40,592 bases of DNA from Ministeria vibrans ATCC 50519 (Eukaryota > Opisthokonta > Filasterea): assembly GCA_943704425.1 (NCBI GenBank), contig CALSCP010002524.1, positions 5,049 through 45,640 of the forward strand, given 5' to 3'. The notes beneath the pieces are model-generated. The model saw only the letters and a program-made list of their open reading frames with translations. It made no database searches and was not told where the DNA came from. The translations under genes and the position numbers were made by a program. Below, in pieces: positions 1-10,682 of the stretch (the stretch's first letter is position 1; each line of letters starts with the position of its first letter).

Positions 1-176
<176 letters not shown>

Positions 177-187
177 CTGTGTTGTAG

Positions 188-3154
188 TGTGCGTCAGAGC
201 CATGTGCCAACTCGGGAGGCTGTAGCGATTTAATTGCGGGATTTACATGTACATGTTTGAGTGGATTTTCAGGTGATGTTTGTGAGACAAACCTCGACGA
301 GGTAAGGAGAAAAAATACAGCGGATGTGTTAATTGTGCAGAGCAATTAACCAATGAATCATTTTCAATATCAATTAAAATAATATTATAGTGCCTCTCTT
401 TGCCGTGCCACAATGGAGCGACTTGCGTCGATGGAGCAAATGGATTTACGTGTGTGTGCGAGGCAGGCTACACAGGTGACATGTGCATGACGGAGGTCAT
501 TGAGTGTGCTTCGTCACCATGCACCAACGGCGCATCGTGCACCGACCACGTCAATGGGTACATATGCAGCTGCGCGTCTGGGTTCACGGGAGTCGGGTGT
601 GAGCAGGACATTGACGAGTGTGCTTCGTCCCCCTGTGCACAATCGTCAACGGACATCTGTGTTGACCATGTGAATGCGTTCAACTGCTCTTGTCTACCGG
701 GGTTTTCAGGTCTTCTGTGCGACCTCGACATTGACGAGTGCCTTTCCAGTCCGTGTCTCAATGGCGCCACATGTGACGCACCCTCAAACGCACCCAACAT
801 GTTTGTTTGCACTTGTCAACTCGTATGTAGTAGAAGAACAATATTATTATTATAATTATTAATAATTTTATTGTTGTTTACATATCCTTTTGTTTTACAC
901 AGGGCTTCACTGGAGCGCTGTGCGAGTCCGATATTGACGAGTGCCAGTCGAGCCCGTGTCTCTCCGCCGGAGGCACATGTGCGGATGCTATCGACGGTTA
1001 TTCATGCACCTGCAATGATCTCTACACAGGTGTTCATTGTGAGTCCCGTATCGATTTTTGCGCGTCGTTTCCGTGCTTGAACGACGGCGTTTGCTCACAG
1101 GCAAATCTTACGATCAGCTGCGCCTGCGCTGCAGGCTACACCGGAATGAGATGCGAGACAGACATCGACGAGTGTGCAAGCGAACCGTGTCGCAACGGTG
1201 GCTCATGCTCGCAGGAGGCTCCAAATCGGTTTGACTGTGTGTGCGCCATGGGATTCACCGGCACCGCTTGCGACGTGAACATTGACGACTGTGTGACGGA
1301 AGCGTGCCTTAATGGAGCAACATGCATTGATGGCACTGCGACTTTCACCTGTACATGTGCTACGGGATTCACGGGCGTTCAGTGCGGAGTGGACATTGAT
1401 GAGTGCGCCTCAGCACCGTGTGCCAACAATGGCGACTGTACCGACGCAGTCGATGGGTTTACATGTGTGTGCACCGCTGGGTTTACAGGCAGTCATTGCC
1501 AAGTGAACATCGACGAGTGCGCCTCTTCGCCATGTCAACATGGCGGCACCTGTGAGGACTTGGTGGCCATGTACTCGTGCGTGTGTTCCACAGGGTATGC
1601 GGGGATGACGTGCGGGACGGATGTGAACGAGTGCGAAGGTGATGGTGAGACGGAGGTTTGCGCCAACGGCGCGACATGCGTTGATCAGGTGGGCCAGGCG
1701 CTGTGTGTTTGCGCCGAAGGATTCACCGGCAGCACTTGCCTTTCGGAAATTCAGGAGTGCGCCTCGAATCCTTGTCAAAACGAAGGCGTGTGCTCGGAGG
1801 TGGACGACGGAGCGGGCTTCACGTGCGAATGTGCCGCTGGCTTTGCGGGTACGGAATGCGAGGTGAATATTGACGAGTGTGCTTCGTCGCCGTGTCGCTC
1901 GGGAGGCACCTGTACCGATCTGGTTGCTGAGTACCTGTGTACCTGCTCAGCTGGCTATACAGGTAGCGTGTGTGCCGAGGATATTCTCGAGTGTGTGTCA
2001 CAGCCCTGCTTTAACGGAGGAACCTGTGTGGATGCGATCGATGGCTACACTTGCACGTGTTCCTCAGGCTACACAGGGGCTCAGTGTGCCGTGGACATTG
2101 ACGAGTGCACGTCGTCTCCGTGCAGCTCCCATGCAGTTGCTCCAGCAACGTGCGTGGACCAGCCCGACGGCTTTACTTGCGTGTGCTCGGCGGGTTTTAC
2201 CGGCGTACTTTGTCAGGTGGACATTGACGAGTGTGCCTCGTCTCCGTGTACCAACGGCGGCACCTGTGATACAAGCGAGGCCGCCATTGGGAGTTTTTCC
2301 TGTGTGTGTCCGTCGGGGTTCACCGACTCAACGTGCTCCGTGGAACTCAACGAATGCTTGTCGTTGCCATGTTTGAACGGTGCCACATGCGTCGATAATG
2401 TCGACCAATTCACGTGTGTGTGTGCTGCCGGATTTAGCGGAAGCACGTGCGATGTGGACGTAGATGAGTGCGCATCAAGTCCGTGTTCCCAGGGTAGTAC
2501 CTGTGTGCAACCGTCGATCGCACAGTTTGTCTGTGTCTGTGCCGATGGGCTGACGGGCGTCCACTGCGAGACGAACATTGATGAGTGTGCGTCGTCACCA
2601 TGCAGCTCGGGCAGCACTTGTTCTCAGCCGGCACCGGCTCTCTGGGCGTGCGCTTGTCTTTCGACACACACCGGGGTTGCGTGCGAGACGAGCATGGACG
2701 AGGACAGCGATGGATTCAATGCACCCGCGTATGGCGGCGCCGACTGCAACGACACCAACGCGCAAATTTACCCAGGCGCAAGAGAAATCTGTGGCGATGG
2801 CCTCGACCAGGACTGTTCGGGAGTTGCCGACGACGGACGATGCAGTAAGAGAGTCAATTTTTTTTAAGTATGTTATTAATTTATTTTTACTGTGAATCTT
2901 TAGGTTTGACGAGTGAAGCGTGGATTGACTGTAAGAAACCATTCGAATATGACAAAAAAAAATACAAAATAATTATTGGGCTTGTTGTCTCACTCACTTT
3001 GTTATTAGATCACTACCCGAGTGTCATTGGGCTTTCTATTGGACTCTTCTTCTTGCTCGTCCTCATTCTTGTGAGTATCGTTGCAGTGCAAAGAAACAAG
3101 TCGGCAAAAGGAGACGCAAATGTTTTTGTGTCGCCAGGCGAAGCAACTGCGTAA
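188..3154 (+). CDS. Type I membrane protein with ~20 EGF repeats (5' partial)
   Basis: The exons I read are 188-301, 391-822, 903-2844, 2904-2930 and 3009-3154. Frame is kept through all four introns, giving 886 residues plus a TAA stop. The 5' end lies before the window. About 20 EGF-like modules follow one another, many of the calcium-binding type ([10 protein letters not shown], then NGGTC and GFTG). The last is followed by an acidic metal-binding-type motif, a short linker, one hydrophobic helix (VIGLSIGLFFLLVLILVSIV) and a short cytoplasmic tail of about 30 residues. This layout is that of a cell-surface adhesion or receptor protein. No DSL, LNR or ankyrin domain is present, so I do not call it Notch or Delta. 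One exon is only 27 nt. The last intron (2931-3008) could be read through in frame, but its GTAAGA donor, TTATTAG acceptor and AT content favour splicing. Confidence 0.9.
2697..2844 (+). other. MopE-like putative metal-binding motif after the EGF array
   Basis: The segment contains DSDGF, DCNDTNAQIYPGA, EICGDGLDQDCSG and DDG. This matches the repeat pattern known from bacterial MopE-type proteins and many secreted proteins (putative metal-binding motif, PF11617 type): DxDxDG, then DCDD..PGA.E.C.G.DDDC. One unit is present, between the EGF array and the membrane helix. The acidic side chains suggest calcium or another divalent ion as ligand; that is inference. Confidence 0.7.
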
Positions 3155-3567
3155 CTCTTGTGTAAAATGAATTATAATCATACATAAATAATAATAATAA
3201 TAATTTATATTATTTTCTTTTATGTGCAAAGTATTTTCCCTCGTCATTTTAAAATAATTAATATTAGTGAGTTATTGTTGACTGATGTAAATAGTGATGT
3301 TGTCATGGTGTTGTTTAAACTGATCTTCTTAAAGTAATCGGAATTATATTATTAATTTTTCGTACGCTCGCTGTGAGAGCGTATTTGTGGGTCTATGGGC
3401 GCCCCATCTTTTTGGAGTTAGTCCGTGGCGGAAGCATTGTATTACTCTCTTTTATATGTGTATTAATATTTCTCTCTCTCTCTCTCCTTTTTGAGTAAAC
3501 TTTTCGACTTCATTTATTCCTATTATTAATTTTTTCACTTTTGTTCCTTTTTATCAGTCGCCAAATC
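3155..3567. other. Intergenic: 3' UTR of EGF gene and DOT1 promoter region
   Basis: This stretch is AT-rich with a short AAT tract near 3189-3203 and a CT-dinucleotide run at about 3471-3487. I found no coding or RNA gene. It must hold the 3' UTR of the EGF gene and the promoter of the DOT1-type gene, but I see no clear TATA box or poly(A) signal that I would call firmly. Confidence 0.6.
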
Positions 3568-6451
3568 ATGTCGTCTTCGCCGGAACTATGTCCCGACGAA
3601 ATACCGACGCTGGTCCTCATAAGTCCTGCTGGTGTAAGCAGAGTGAAGAATAAAAATAATCTTGATATCCTCTCGTTGGTCCGCGTCCCTATCACACGCA
3701 CACACGCACACGCACACACGGCATGTGATCAGGACCATCCACCGTGCTGGATGGGTTGCCATCACGGATCGGATTTGTCTATGTCAACGCAAAAGGGTCT
3801 TTCGTCCTCAACACGATTTCGTAGGGCGACGCAACGGAGGTGTACTCGTTCCCGCTCAATCCCGAGTTTGAGTATGATCCCTTTAACGATCTTCTTGACA
3901 CTATACGGTACGACAGATGGCGTTGCTTCTTCTGTTTCGTCTCCTTTGCCTTCTTTTTTTTTTTTCGTTTTTTTCACATAATAATAAACCTGTCAATCAT
4001 TCTAATATTTCTGTCTCACCGCTCACCCCTTCCTCTTCGTTGTAGATGGGTTGCGAAACAAGCCGCACACGTGCCAGCGTTGCACGCGTTGAAAGTGGAT
4101 TCGGTGCGGCGTGACGACTATGAGGCGCTGTGCGACTTGTGCGATGCGTTCAACCTGGCCATTCGCCAGCACACTGCGACGACGGGCGAGGCGCCGCTGG
4201 TTCCTGGACGCATCGTGGACGGGTTTAAGGACTCGGGGTTGATTGTGCACATTATGACGCAGGTGTACAACCGTGGCGTAAAAAACCCCAAGCTGTTGAA
4301 TGGGTATCAGGCGTTCTCAAACGAGGTGTACGGCGAGTTCAACACGAACATGATCACGGATGTGGTGCGCTCGGCAAATATCACCGAAGAAGATACATTT
4401 GTCGACTTGGGCAGCGGTGTGGGCCATGTGGTGTTGCAGATGGCGCTGCAGGCGCGCTGCAAACTTTCCTATGGCATTGAGATTCGCGATGTGCCTGCCA
4501 AGTTTGCTACGAACCTTGCTGCCGATTTTGAGCGGCGTATTGCCTGGTGGGGCTGCTACCATTCTCCGGTACGTAATATTTATTCATCTTTTATTATTAT
4601 TATTATAATTATTTTGTTTTATATTGCGTTGAACCGACAATGCATGAATGAATGAATGAATGAATGAATAATTATTAATGAATTATTTTTGGTGTATTGT
4701 AGTTTGAACTTGATCACGGAGACTTCCTGGTGGAGCAATACGACACGCTGATTGGCGAAGCGGATGTGCTGTTGGTAAACAACTACAGTTTTAGCCCGGC
4801 ACTGAATCAGAAGCTGCGACGCAAGTTCGAGGTGTTGCGCGAGGGTGCTCGGATTATTTCATCGCATCCGTTTGGCAAGGAGAATTTCCGCATCAACACA
4901 CGCAACACAAATGATTTGGCGGCCATCCTGAAGCAGAAGAAGGTCACCTTTACAGGACAGGGTGTGTCGTGGACCGACAAGCCTTTTGATTACTATGTCG
5001 CCGTGGTGGATCGCACTGACCTGGAGCGATTCTTCTTTGGCATCACATCGCCCGTGGCAGACGCGGGCAGGTTTGCGAGCGACACGACTGTGGGTGGTGG
5101 ACGGGGCGGGCGTGGTGGTGGTGGTGGTGGTGGTAGTGGTGTAAAGCGAGGTGGTGGACGCGGCGGAAAACGTGGCGGGCGTGGTGGGGGTAGGGGACGT
5201 GGGGGGCGAAAGGCTATTGCGGTTGACCACAGCGAGGGTGTCGAGAGTGCGCGCGAGGATGGCGAGGCTGAAGCGCAGGAGGAGGATGATGATGAAGGGG
5301 ACGACGACGAGAGCGACACATCATTGTTGTTGAGCGACGAAGATGAGAAAATTGAGGTGGGAGGAGAGAGTGACAGTGCGGTTGCTGGGGCTGGGCGTAA
5401 AGGAAGAGCAGCAGGAGGAGGCGTGGCTGCGAAGGAGAAAGGGTCGACACTACCCAAGACGAAGCGGGCCGCAACGCCCATTACGGTTGCTGGCAAGGCT
5501 GGGCCACGAGGCGGTCGTGGACGCGGAGGGGAGACGGCGACCTCGAGTACGCCTAAAGGGATCTCTGAGCCGACCAAGACGACTCGTGGTCGTGGACGTG
5601 GTGGGTCGACAGGATCACCGCGAGCCACTGCATCGTCCGCGTCCAAGGCGGCGCCTAATGCGACTTCACCTGCCCAACGCAAAGGGTCGGGAGCGACACA
5701 CAAAGACGAGAAGGAGAAGGGAAAGGGGGGGCGGGGTAAGGGAGGTAGTGCAACTGCCGCAGCGACGGCAGCAGCTCATGGGGAGGCGGCCGAAACCGAG
5801 GACAACAAGGCATTGGTGGTGCGAGTGGCAGAAGAACCAAAAAGTCAGTCGGTGGCTGCTGTAGAAGCAGTTGTTGCAAGACCGCTTGCACGACCCAAAT
5901 CGCCAATCACCATGACGATTGAAGCGTACATGAGTGAGCAGCAAGAGCGTCTCTTGAACTTTTTCCGGTCGCGCAAGCAACTGACGAGCGGCACAGTAGC
6001 CGGGCGGCTGCTCACACGCGAGCTCAACCGACGCCGCGTGCTCGAATGCGAACTTGAAGAGCTCAAAGCTGAAATCCAAAGTGTGTGGGACGATGACATT
6101 CAGTACGAGTCAAAAAGCAGCATTGTAATTATCCTAATGAGTTAACAATAATACGTCTTTCGTCTTGATAATTTGTCGTATAGTTTGCTGAAGGAGCGTC
6201 TGGAGGTGTTTGAGGATGGCATTGAGTGTATGCGTGCGCCCGTGGAGGTAATTCGCGAGCACAACGAGGTGTTACAGCGCGAAGTGTCGGTGATGAAGGA
6301 GGAGGCGGTGCTGTTGCGTGCGCAGTATCGCCAATTGCGCGAAATGTGCTCTGCTATTTTGGAGTTTACCGACATCAAAGACTCCACCCCAAAGGATATC
6401 ATGTCGTTGTCGTCCGAAGAGCTTGAGAAGCTGGTGGGTCTCATGAGTTGA
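3568..6451 (+). CDS. DOT1L: DOT1-type histone H3 lysine-79 methyltransferase
   Basis: The exons are 3568-3633, 3825-3907, 4046-4568, 4703-6102 and 6184-6451, giving 779 residues. The N-terminal ~330 residues align with the DOT1 catalytic domain. They contain the SAM-binding motif VDLGSGVG (about residues 168-175), the VNNYSF active-site loop (~248), FGKENFRINTRN, and VSWTDKPFDYY. The start fits because SPAGGDATEVYSFPL matches the conserved N-terminal segment of metazoan DOT1L. DOT1 enzymes transfer methyl groups from SAM to H3K79 on nucleosomes. After the catalytic domain come a Gly/Arg-rich, AT-hook-like tract (~356-397), an acidic stretch (~417-437), a second basic GRG region and a C-terminal coiled coil (~650-750). 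The basic tail is likely to bind nucleosomal DNA, as the Lys-rich patch of animal DOT1L does. The next gene is LEO1, from the complex that promotes this methylation. Confidence 0.95.
3694..3721. repeat. CA-rich dinucleotide tract in DOT1 intron 1
   Basis: An imperfect (CA)n run with CGCA interruptions lies in the first intron of the DOT1-type gene, about 100 bases before the acceptor at 3823-3824. Confidence 0.8.
4643..4669. repeat. (GAAT)n tetranucleotide repeat in DOT1 intron 3
   Basis: About six copies of GAAT lie in the third intron (4569-4702), next to an ATT-rich tract. No coding potential. Confidence 0.85.
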
Positions 6452-6822
6452 GCAGAAGGAGAATGAAAGAGAGAGAGAGAGAGCGAAAAGTACAAAAGAA
6501 TGTAAAAACGTAAAAGTATAATAATAATAATTTTTTATGATAAAATTATGTTGTATTGCGATGCTCTTTGTTTTGTATTTAGTCTTGTTTTGCTGAGAAC
6601 AGCTCTAGTCTCTCGATTCTCTATGATTGAGTACAGCTCTCGATTCTCTATTAAATTTATTCTTATTTTTCGTATTGTAATAATATTATTAACATTTTGA
6701 GTCATCAGATTATTCAGATTTGCATTCATTTATTTTGTTGACCCTCTTTGTTGGTCTCCATCCATTGCGATACATTCGCAAGACATCACTGTACATTTGC
6801 GCGTGATATATTTGAGGAACAA
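6452..6822. other. Intergenic between DOT1 and LEO1
   Basis: These 371 bases begin with a GA-dinucleotide run at 6470-6484 and an AT-rich segment, followed by the near-repeat CTCTCGATTCTCTAT at about 6611-6625 and 6642-6652. No gene was found. It is the 3' UTR of the first gene and the only room for a LEO1 promoter. Confidence 0.6.
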
Positions 6823-8327
6823 ATGACAGACCGTTCTGCGATTGTAAGATTGTGTTGTATGGGCGTTGGAGAGCACAAGAAGTGACTGGGGTCCCGGTGC
6901 ATGTGTATATGCATGTGTGCTTCCCCGCTCTCTGTTTTGGGTGCACCCCTCTTTGTCGTTGAGGAGTAATTTTGTACTGAGATGGAGTTGTTCGTTGACG
7001 CAGAACGCTGCGCTCTTTGGCGACGACAACGACAGCGACGAGGCTCCAATTGCGCCTCCAGCTGCGCCTTCTGCTGATGTTGGAGCTGGGGCTGACACTG
7101 AGTCCAAGGACAGGTATCGTAGAGTAGTGAGTTGAGCGAGAAATTCAATGATGAACTCTTTTTTTTTTTTTTTTTTTTTTTGGTTTTGCAGCAACGCCGA
7201 TTTTGACGTTTCTTCATCGGACAACGACAGTGACGCAGGCGGAGACGATGGAGAGGCTGGGGTTAATGGTGATCCGGTGTTGCGTGGGGCTGTCAGCGGC
7301 AAGAAAGCGGGCGCAATGGCCGAGATATTTGGCGATGACTCGGACGAGTCGGACGACGACAAAACGGGTTCTGGCGGGCGCAATGGGAGTGGCGGCGTGG
7401 GCGCGAGCAGTGGGGTTGACGGGGAAACGACCAGGCCGGTAAGGCATGGAGAGAGAATCGATCTGGCTCATGGGATTCAGACGCGATTCATTATTATTAT
7501 ATAATAATATTATTATTTTTCTTACACAATTTGTCTTGACTGTTTGACTGTGTAGGTGAGTGTGGAGAGTGTGTCGAAGCATCGTCTTGCGCCGGGCGCC
7601 AAGGCACGCGTGTTGAAACTCCCGTCGTTTCTTCACGTGGACGGCCACCTGTTTACACCGGAGGCGTTTGATGAGATTGACGGACGGGATCCGGTGCGAC
7701 AGCGGATGCGACTGGAGAATACGATTCGCAATCGAAGGGTACAGCTGGCGACGGGAGAGACGCGTGTGGAGACCAACACACGGCTGTTCCGGTTTGAAGA
7801 CGGGTCGTTGGTGCTGCAGGTGGGGCGGGAGCAATTTGATGTGGAGGAGCGGCCGGTGGAGCAAGTGAACAGCTTTGTAATGAGTGTGGGCAAGAAGAAG
7901 CCAAAGGGGCACGAGAGGGGAGGAGGAGGAGGGCGTACGCTGGTTGGGGAGTGTGCTGCGGAACGCAAGTGGGTGCTGAAGCCGCGGGTTGGGGGTGGGG
8001 AGACGCACCACCGGCTGACGGCATCATTGGCGGCGCACCAGAAGAAGAAGCAGGTGCAGATGATCAATCTGCTCGAAGATCCCATGATCGAGCGGGAACG
8101 ACGTATCAAGGCAGAGGACGAACGCACGCGCGCGCAAACGCGACGCGATGCCAAGAAACGCACGCGCATTGAACAGTCACTTACCAGTGATTCTCTTACG
8201 CGCGATCAGTTGGAGTCGGATGACGATAGTATGAATATATGGCAGTAGTGTGACCCCATGTGTGTGACTAATTTTATCACTTTGTTTCTTCTTTTTTTCT
8301 CCACTCTTTCCGTGTTTGTGGTGTGTG

Positions 8328-8414
<87 letters not shown>

Positions 8415-8839
8415 CTTAGGCGGTCCCGAAGAATCAGTTTCTCGCATTAAAGCTGATTTCAACCGGTATGACCAGAATTCCTAACTGTTTGGTTTTTATT
8501 CATTTTTTTTTTAAAAATAGTGCAAAAAAGGGGAAAGGAAAGAGCCAAAGCACACACTACAAATCAAAGGACACTGTGTCAGACGATGACGAAGATGAAG
8601 ACGACGACGATGATGATGATGACATGGATGGGTTTGTGAAGGGGAGCGATGAGAGTGAGTCGGGTGAGAGTGATCACAGTGACGAGGATCAATCGTCGCA
8701 TAAGCGAAAGAAACCAACAAAAGGTGTGTTTTTTTCTCTCTCTCTTTGTGTGTGTGTGTGTGTGTCTGTGTGTGTTTATTTCGTTTCGGTGTTTGTTTGT
8801 TTAGGACCTGCAAAGTCGAAGAAGCAAAAGTACGACTAA
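6823..8839 (+). CDS. LEO1: LEO1, subunit of the Paf1 transcription elongation complex
   Basis: The exons are 6823-6843, 7004-7113, 7192-7438, 7556-8228, 8420-8465, 8521-8723 and 8805-8839, giving 444 residues. Every junction keeps frame. The first exon encodes only seven residues (MTDRSAI) and joins to NAALFGDDNDSDE, the short acidic LFG motif typical of LEO1 N termini. The acidic N-terminal region leads into the Leo1 core domain (about residues 130-320): VLKLPSFLHVDGHLFTPEAF, then RLENTIRNRR, RLFRFEDGSLVLQVG and KQVQMINLLEDPMIERERR. The C-terminal part is disordered, with an Asp/Glu run and a basic end. LEO1 pairs with PAF1 on elongating RNA polymerase II and supports co-transcriptional histone marks. 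An intron filled by a long GT repeat and another with a 23-base T tract are unusual. I chose the 6823 start because no other upstream ATG gives a splice in the correct phase. Confidence 0.94.
7159..7181. repeat. T23 homopolymer before a splice acceptor in LEO1
   Basis: This uninterrupted run of 23 T lies ten bases before the TGCAG acceptor at 7187-7191. It acts as an extreme polypyrimidine tract. Length errors are likely here, but they would not affect the reading frame because the tract is intronic. Confidence 0.9.
8321..8412. repeat. (GT)n microsatellite in LEO1 intron 4
   Basis: About 92 bases are almost pure GT, with one GC interruption near 8333. The tract sits six bases before the acceptor at 8418-8419. 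The opposite strand reads as a long Thr-His open frame, which is an artefact of the repeat. Confidence 0.95.
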
Positions 8840-9126
8840 AAGAGGGCGAGCAATGTACAAAAGACTGAAAGCATAAAGAGACAAGGCCGTATTTTTTATT
8901 ATTTTATTCGAGGACACACTCCTGTCAGCCAGCGGCACACATATATACACACACTGTCAGCTCCGTGTGAATCACAAAAAAAGGGACGGGGAGGGGGAGG
9001 GATTGTGAAATTGATAGGCACATGATCTCTGATATTAGGATAAGTTTTTTTTTTGAAGTCAATTTTTCTGTACTATTGACAAAAGGGGGAAAAGGTGAGA
9101 GAAAGGAACAAAGAGGGGGGTCGCAC

Positions 9127-9828
9127 TCAGGCGGTGAGCACACAGGCACCACCGGCCTTCTTGATCTTCTCCTCGGCAATGCGGCTGAAGAAGCGCGCCT
9201 TGACAATGACAGGCTGTTGCGGGATCATGCCACGGCCGAGCACCTTGAAGTAGCCGGCGCGCACGCAGTCGATGACGGGTGCCACGTCAGTCTTGTCCTT
9301 GTAGTTAGCGCGCGTCTGCTCGCTGACCAGCGACCACAGCTTGTCGAGGTTGACCGACGGGCAGTGGTACTTGTTGCGCGTGTAGTGGAAGTGGCGCATA
9401 CCGACCTTGCCAAAGTATCCAGGATGGTACTTGTCCATCAGGATCCTGTGGTGGTGCTGGCCACCGGCGTTACCGCGACCCGAGGGATGCTTGCGGTGCT
9501 TGCCAACGCTGCACACACACACGGACGCAGACAGAGAGAAAGAAAGAAAGAGAGGAAGAAAAAAGAAGAGTGAGAAATGGAACGACGATTGTTCATATCT
9601 ATCGAAACACTTACCGACCGTGACCGGCACTGACGTGACCCCTGTGCTTTCGTGTCTTGGTGTTACGAGTCGGCTGTGACGAGGGAGAGAGGAGAGAGGA
9701 GAGAGAAAGACACAAGATCAGCATTGGTAAGAGATGAGGGACGCTTTGAGGAGAGAGCGCCGGCTCTTCCCAGAGATCAACAATGGACAAGAGTGCTGCG
9801 TTAGAGGTGGAAATGCAAGCCATACCAT
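9127..9828 (-). CDS. RPL27A: Cytosolic 60S ribosomal protein uL15 (L27a)
   Basis: The exons, in transcript order on the minus strand, are 9826-9828, 9615-9673 and 9127-9508, giving 147 residues; the family usually has about 148. The first coding exon is only the ATG, followed by a GTATGG donor, an arrangement common in ribosomal protein genes. The protein reads [20 protein letters not shown], then [20 protein letters not shown] and [16 protein letters not shown], matching eukaryotic L27a through to the end ([11 protein letters not shown]). It is a structural protein of the large subunit near the peptidyl transferase region. Intron 1 is 152 bases and intron 2 is 106 bases. The gene converges on LEO1 with 287 bases between the stops. 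Confidence 0.97.
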
Positions 9829-9832
9829 ATCA

Positions 9833-9872
9833 ACCTAGAGATGAGAGAGAAAGAGAGAGAGAAAAAAAAATT
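9833..9872 (-). promoter_or_regulatory. Pyrimidine-rich leader before RPL27A (TOP-like)
   Basis: On the minus strand, a T- and CT-rich tract of roughly 30 bases lies just upstream of the RPL27A ATG. This resembles the 5' terminal oligopyrimidine leaders or pyrimidine promoter elements of ribosomal protein genes. The tract ends in CTCTAG shortly before the ATG, so it could instead be the polypyrimidine tract and acceptor of a 5' UTR intron. A transcript start map would decide. Confidence 0.4.
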
Positions 9873-10682
9873 AAAAAAAATCGTGGCATCGTTTAGAGAG
9901 CATGAGACGCAGCGGAAGCGGGTCGAGGGCACAGCGACGAATGATCCATAAACGAGACATGGCAAGCGGGGGCGATAGGGCGCGCGGCAGAGGCGCACGC
10001 TCGCTCACAACGCAAATCAAAAAAGACCACGGCGACTCTGTAACGCTCGAAAAAAGACACTTGGCGGACCCTATTCCCACATTGAGGGCCATCACAGGAT
10101 GCCACGCCAGTGCAACGCCACGTGAGCGCTGCAGAAAGCGGCAAACGACAAACAACAAACGACCAGAACTTTTTTTTTTTTTTTTTTTTTCAAAGTGAGA
10201 GCCACTAAAGACACTTGCGGACAACAGAGATCCATGCGCGTCTCGGGCGTGGTGTCTCGGTTCAAGGCCAGGCTGCCTCCACGCAGGGCAGGGCGGCGCA
10301 ACGGCGGGAAAGGGTCTCTTGAGAAAAGCACACGCGAAAAGACGCACAAGACATACGACAGCGTTTCGCAGTCAGGGGGAGGGGGAGGGGACAGCCGCGC
10401 GCGCCACGCTACAGCACCAACACGCTTGCGCACTTACCAAGGGACAGAAAAAAAAAGGACGAGATCAAAAAATTCACAATCAAATTTTGCGATGGACCAA
10501 AAATCAAAGAGCGAAAAATATATCTTTGGATAAGCGACTGAAAAGAACACAACCGCACAGCAGCAGCACCAGACCAATAACGCTATCACGGAGAGGCATT
10601 CTTTTTTTTGTGTTTCTTAAAGGGGATTCGCAGAATATGATAACATTGTGTTGTGTGTGTGTCTTTTCATTCATTCATTGTG
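9873..10682. other. Intergenic upstream of RPL27A, no recognised gene
   Basis: About 800 bases separate the RPL27A leader from the 3' end of the ZIP gene on the same strand. The stretch from 9890 to 10450 is as GC-rich as exons, with open frames on both strands, but none resembles a known family and none has good splice-site support. A T21 run lies at 10170-10190. An upstream noncoding exon of RPL27A, or a noncoding RNA, is possible but not shown by the sequence. Confidence 0.5.

Noticed and set aside
2931-3008. Second hydrophobic segment before the EGF-protein membrane helix
   Set aside because: It appears only if the stretch is read through; strong donor and acceptor sites and AT content indicate an intron.
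3721-3824. Possible extra coding exon between DOT1 exons 1 and 2
   Set aside because: An open stretch follows a CAG acceptor-like site, but it meets TAG in frame before exon 2, and joining exon 1 directly to 3825 reproduces the conserved DOT1 N-terminal segment.
4993-5703. 236-residue Pro/Ser-rich minus-strand open frame
   Set aside because: Antisense to the Gly/Arg tract of the DOT1 gene; Pro-rich because GRG codons read backwards give Pro and Ser.
8277-8462. Open frame with a long Thr-His repeat
   Set aside because: Produced only by the (GT)n microsatellite in a LEO1 intron.
9674-9825. Possible snoRNA in RPL27A intron 1
   Set aside because: Ribosomal protein introns often host snoRNAs, and a CTGA-like D box is present, but no proper C box or terminal stem is found.
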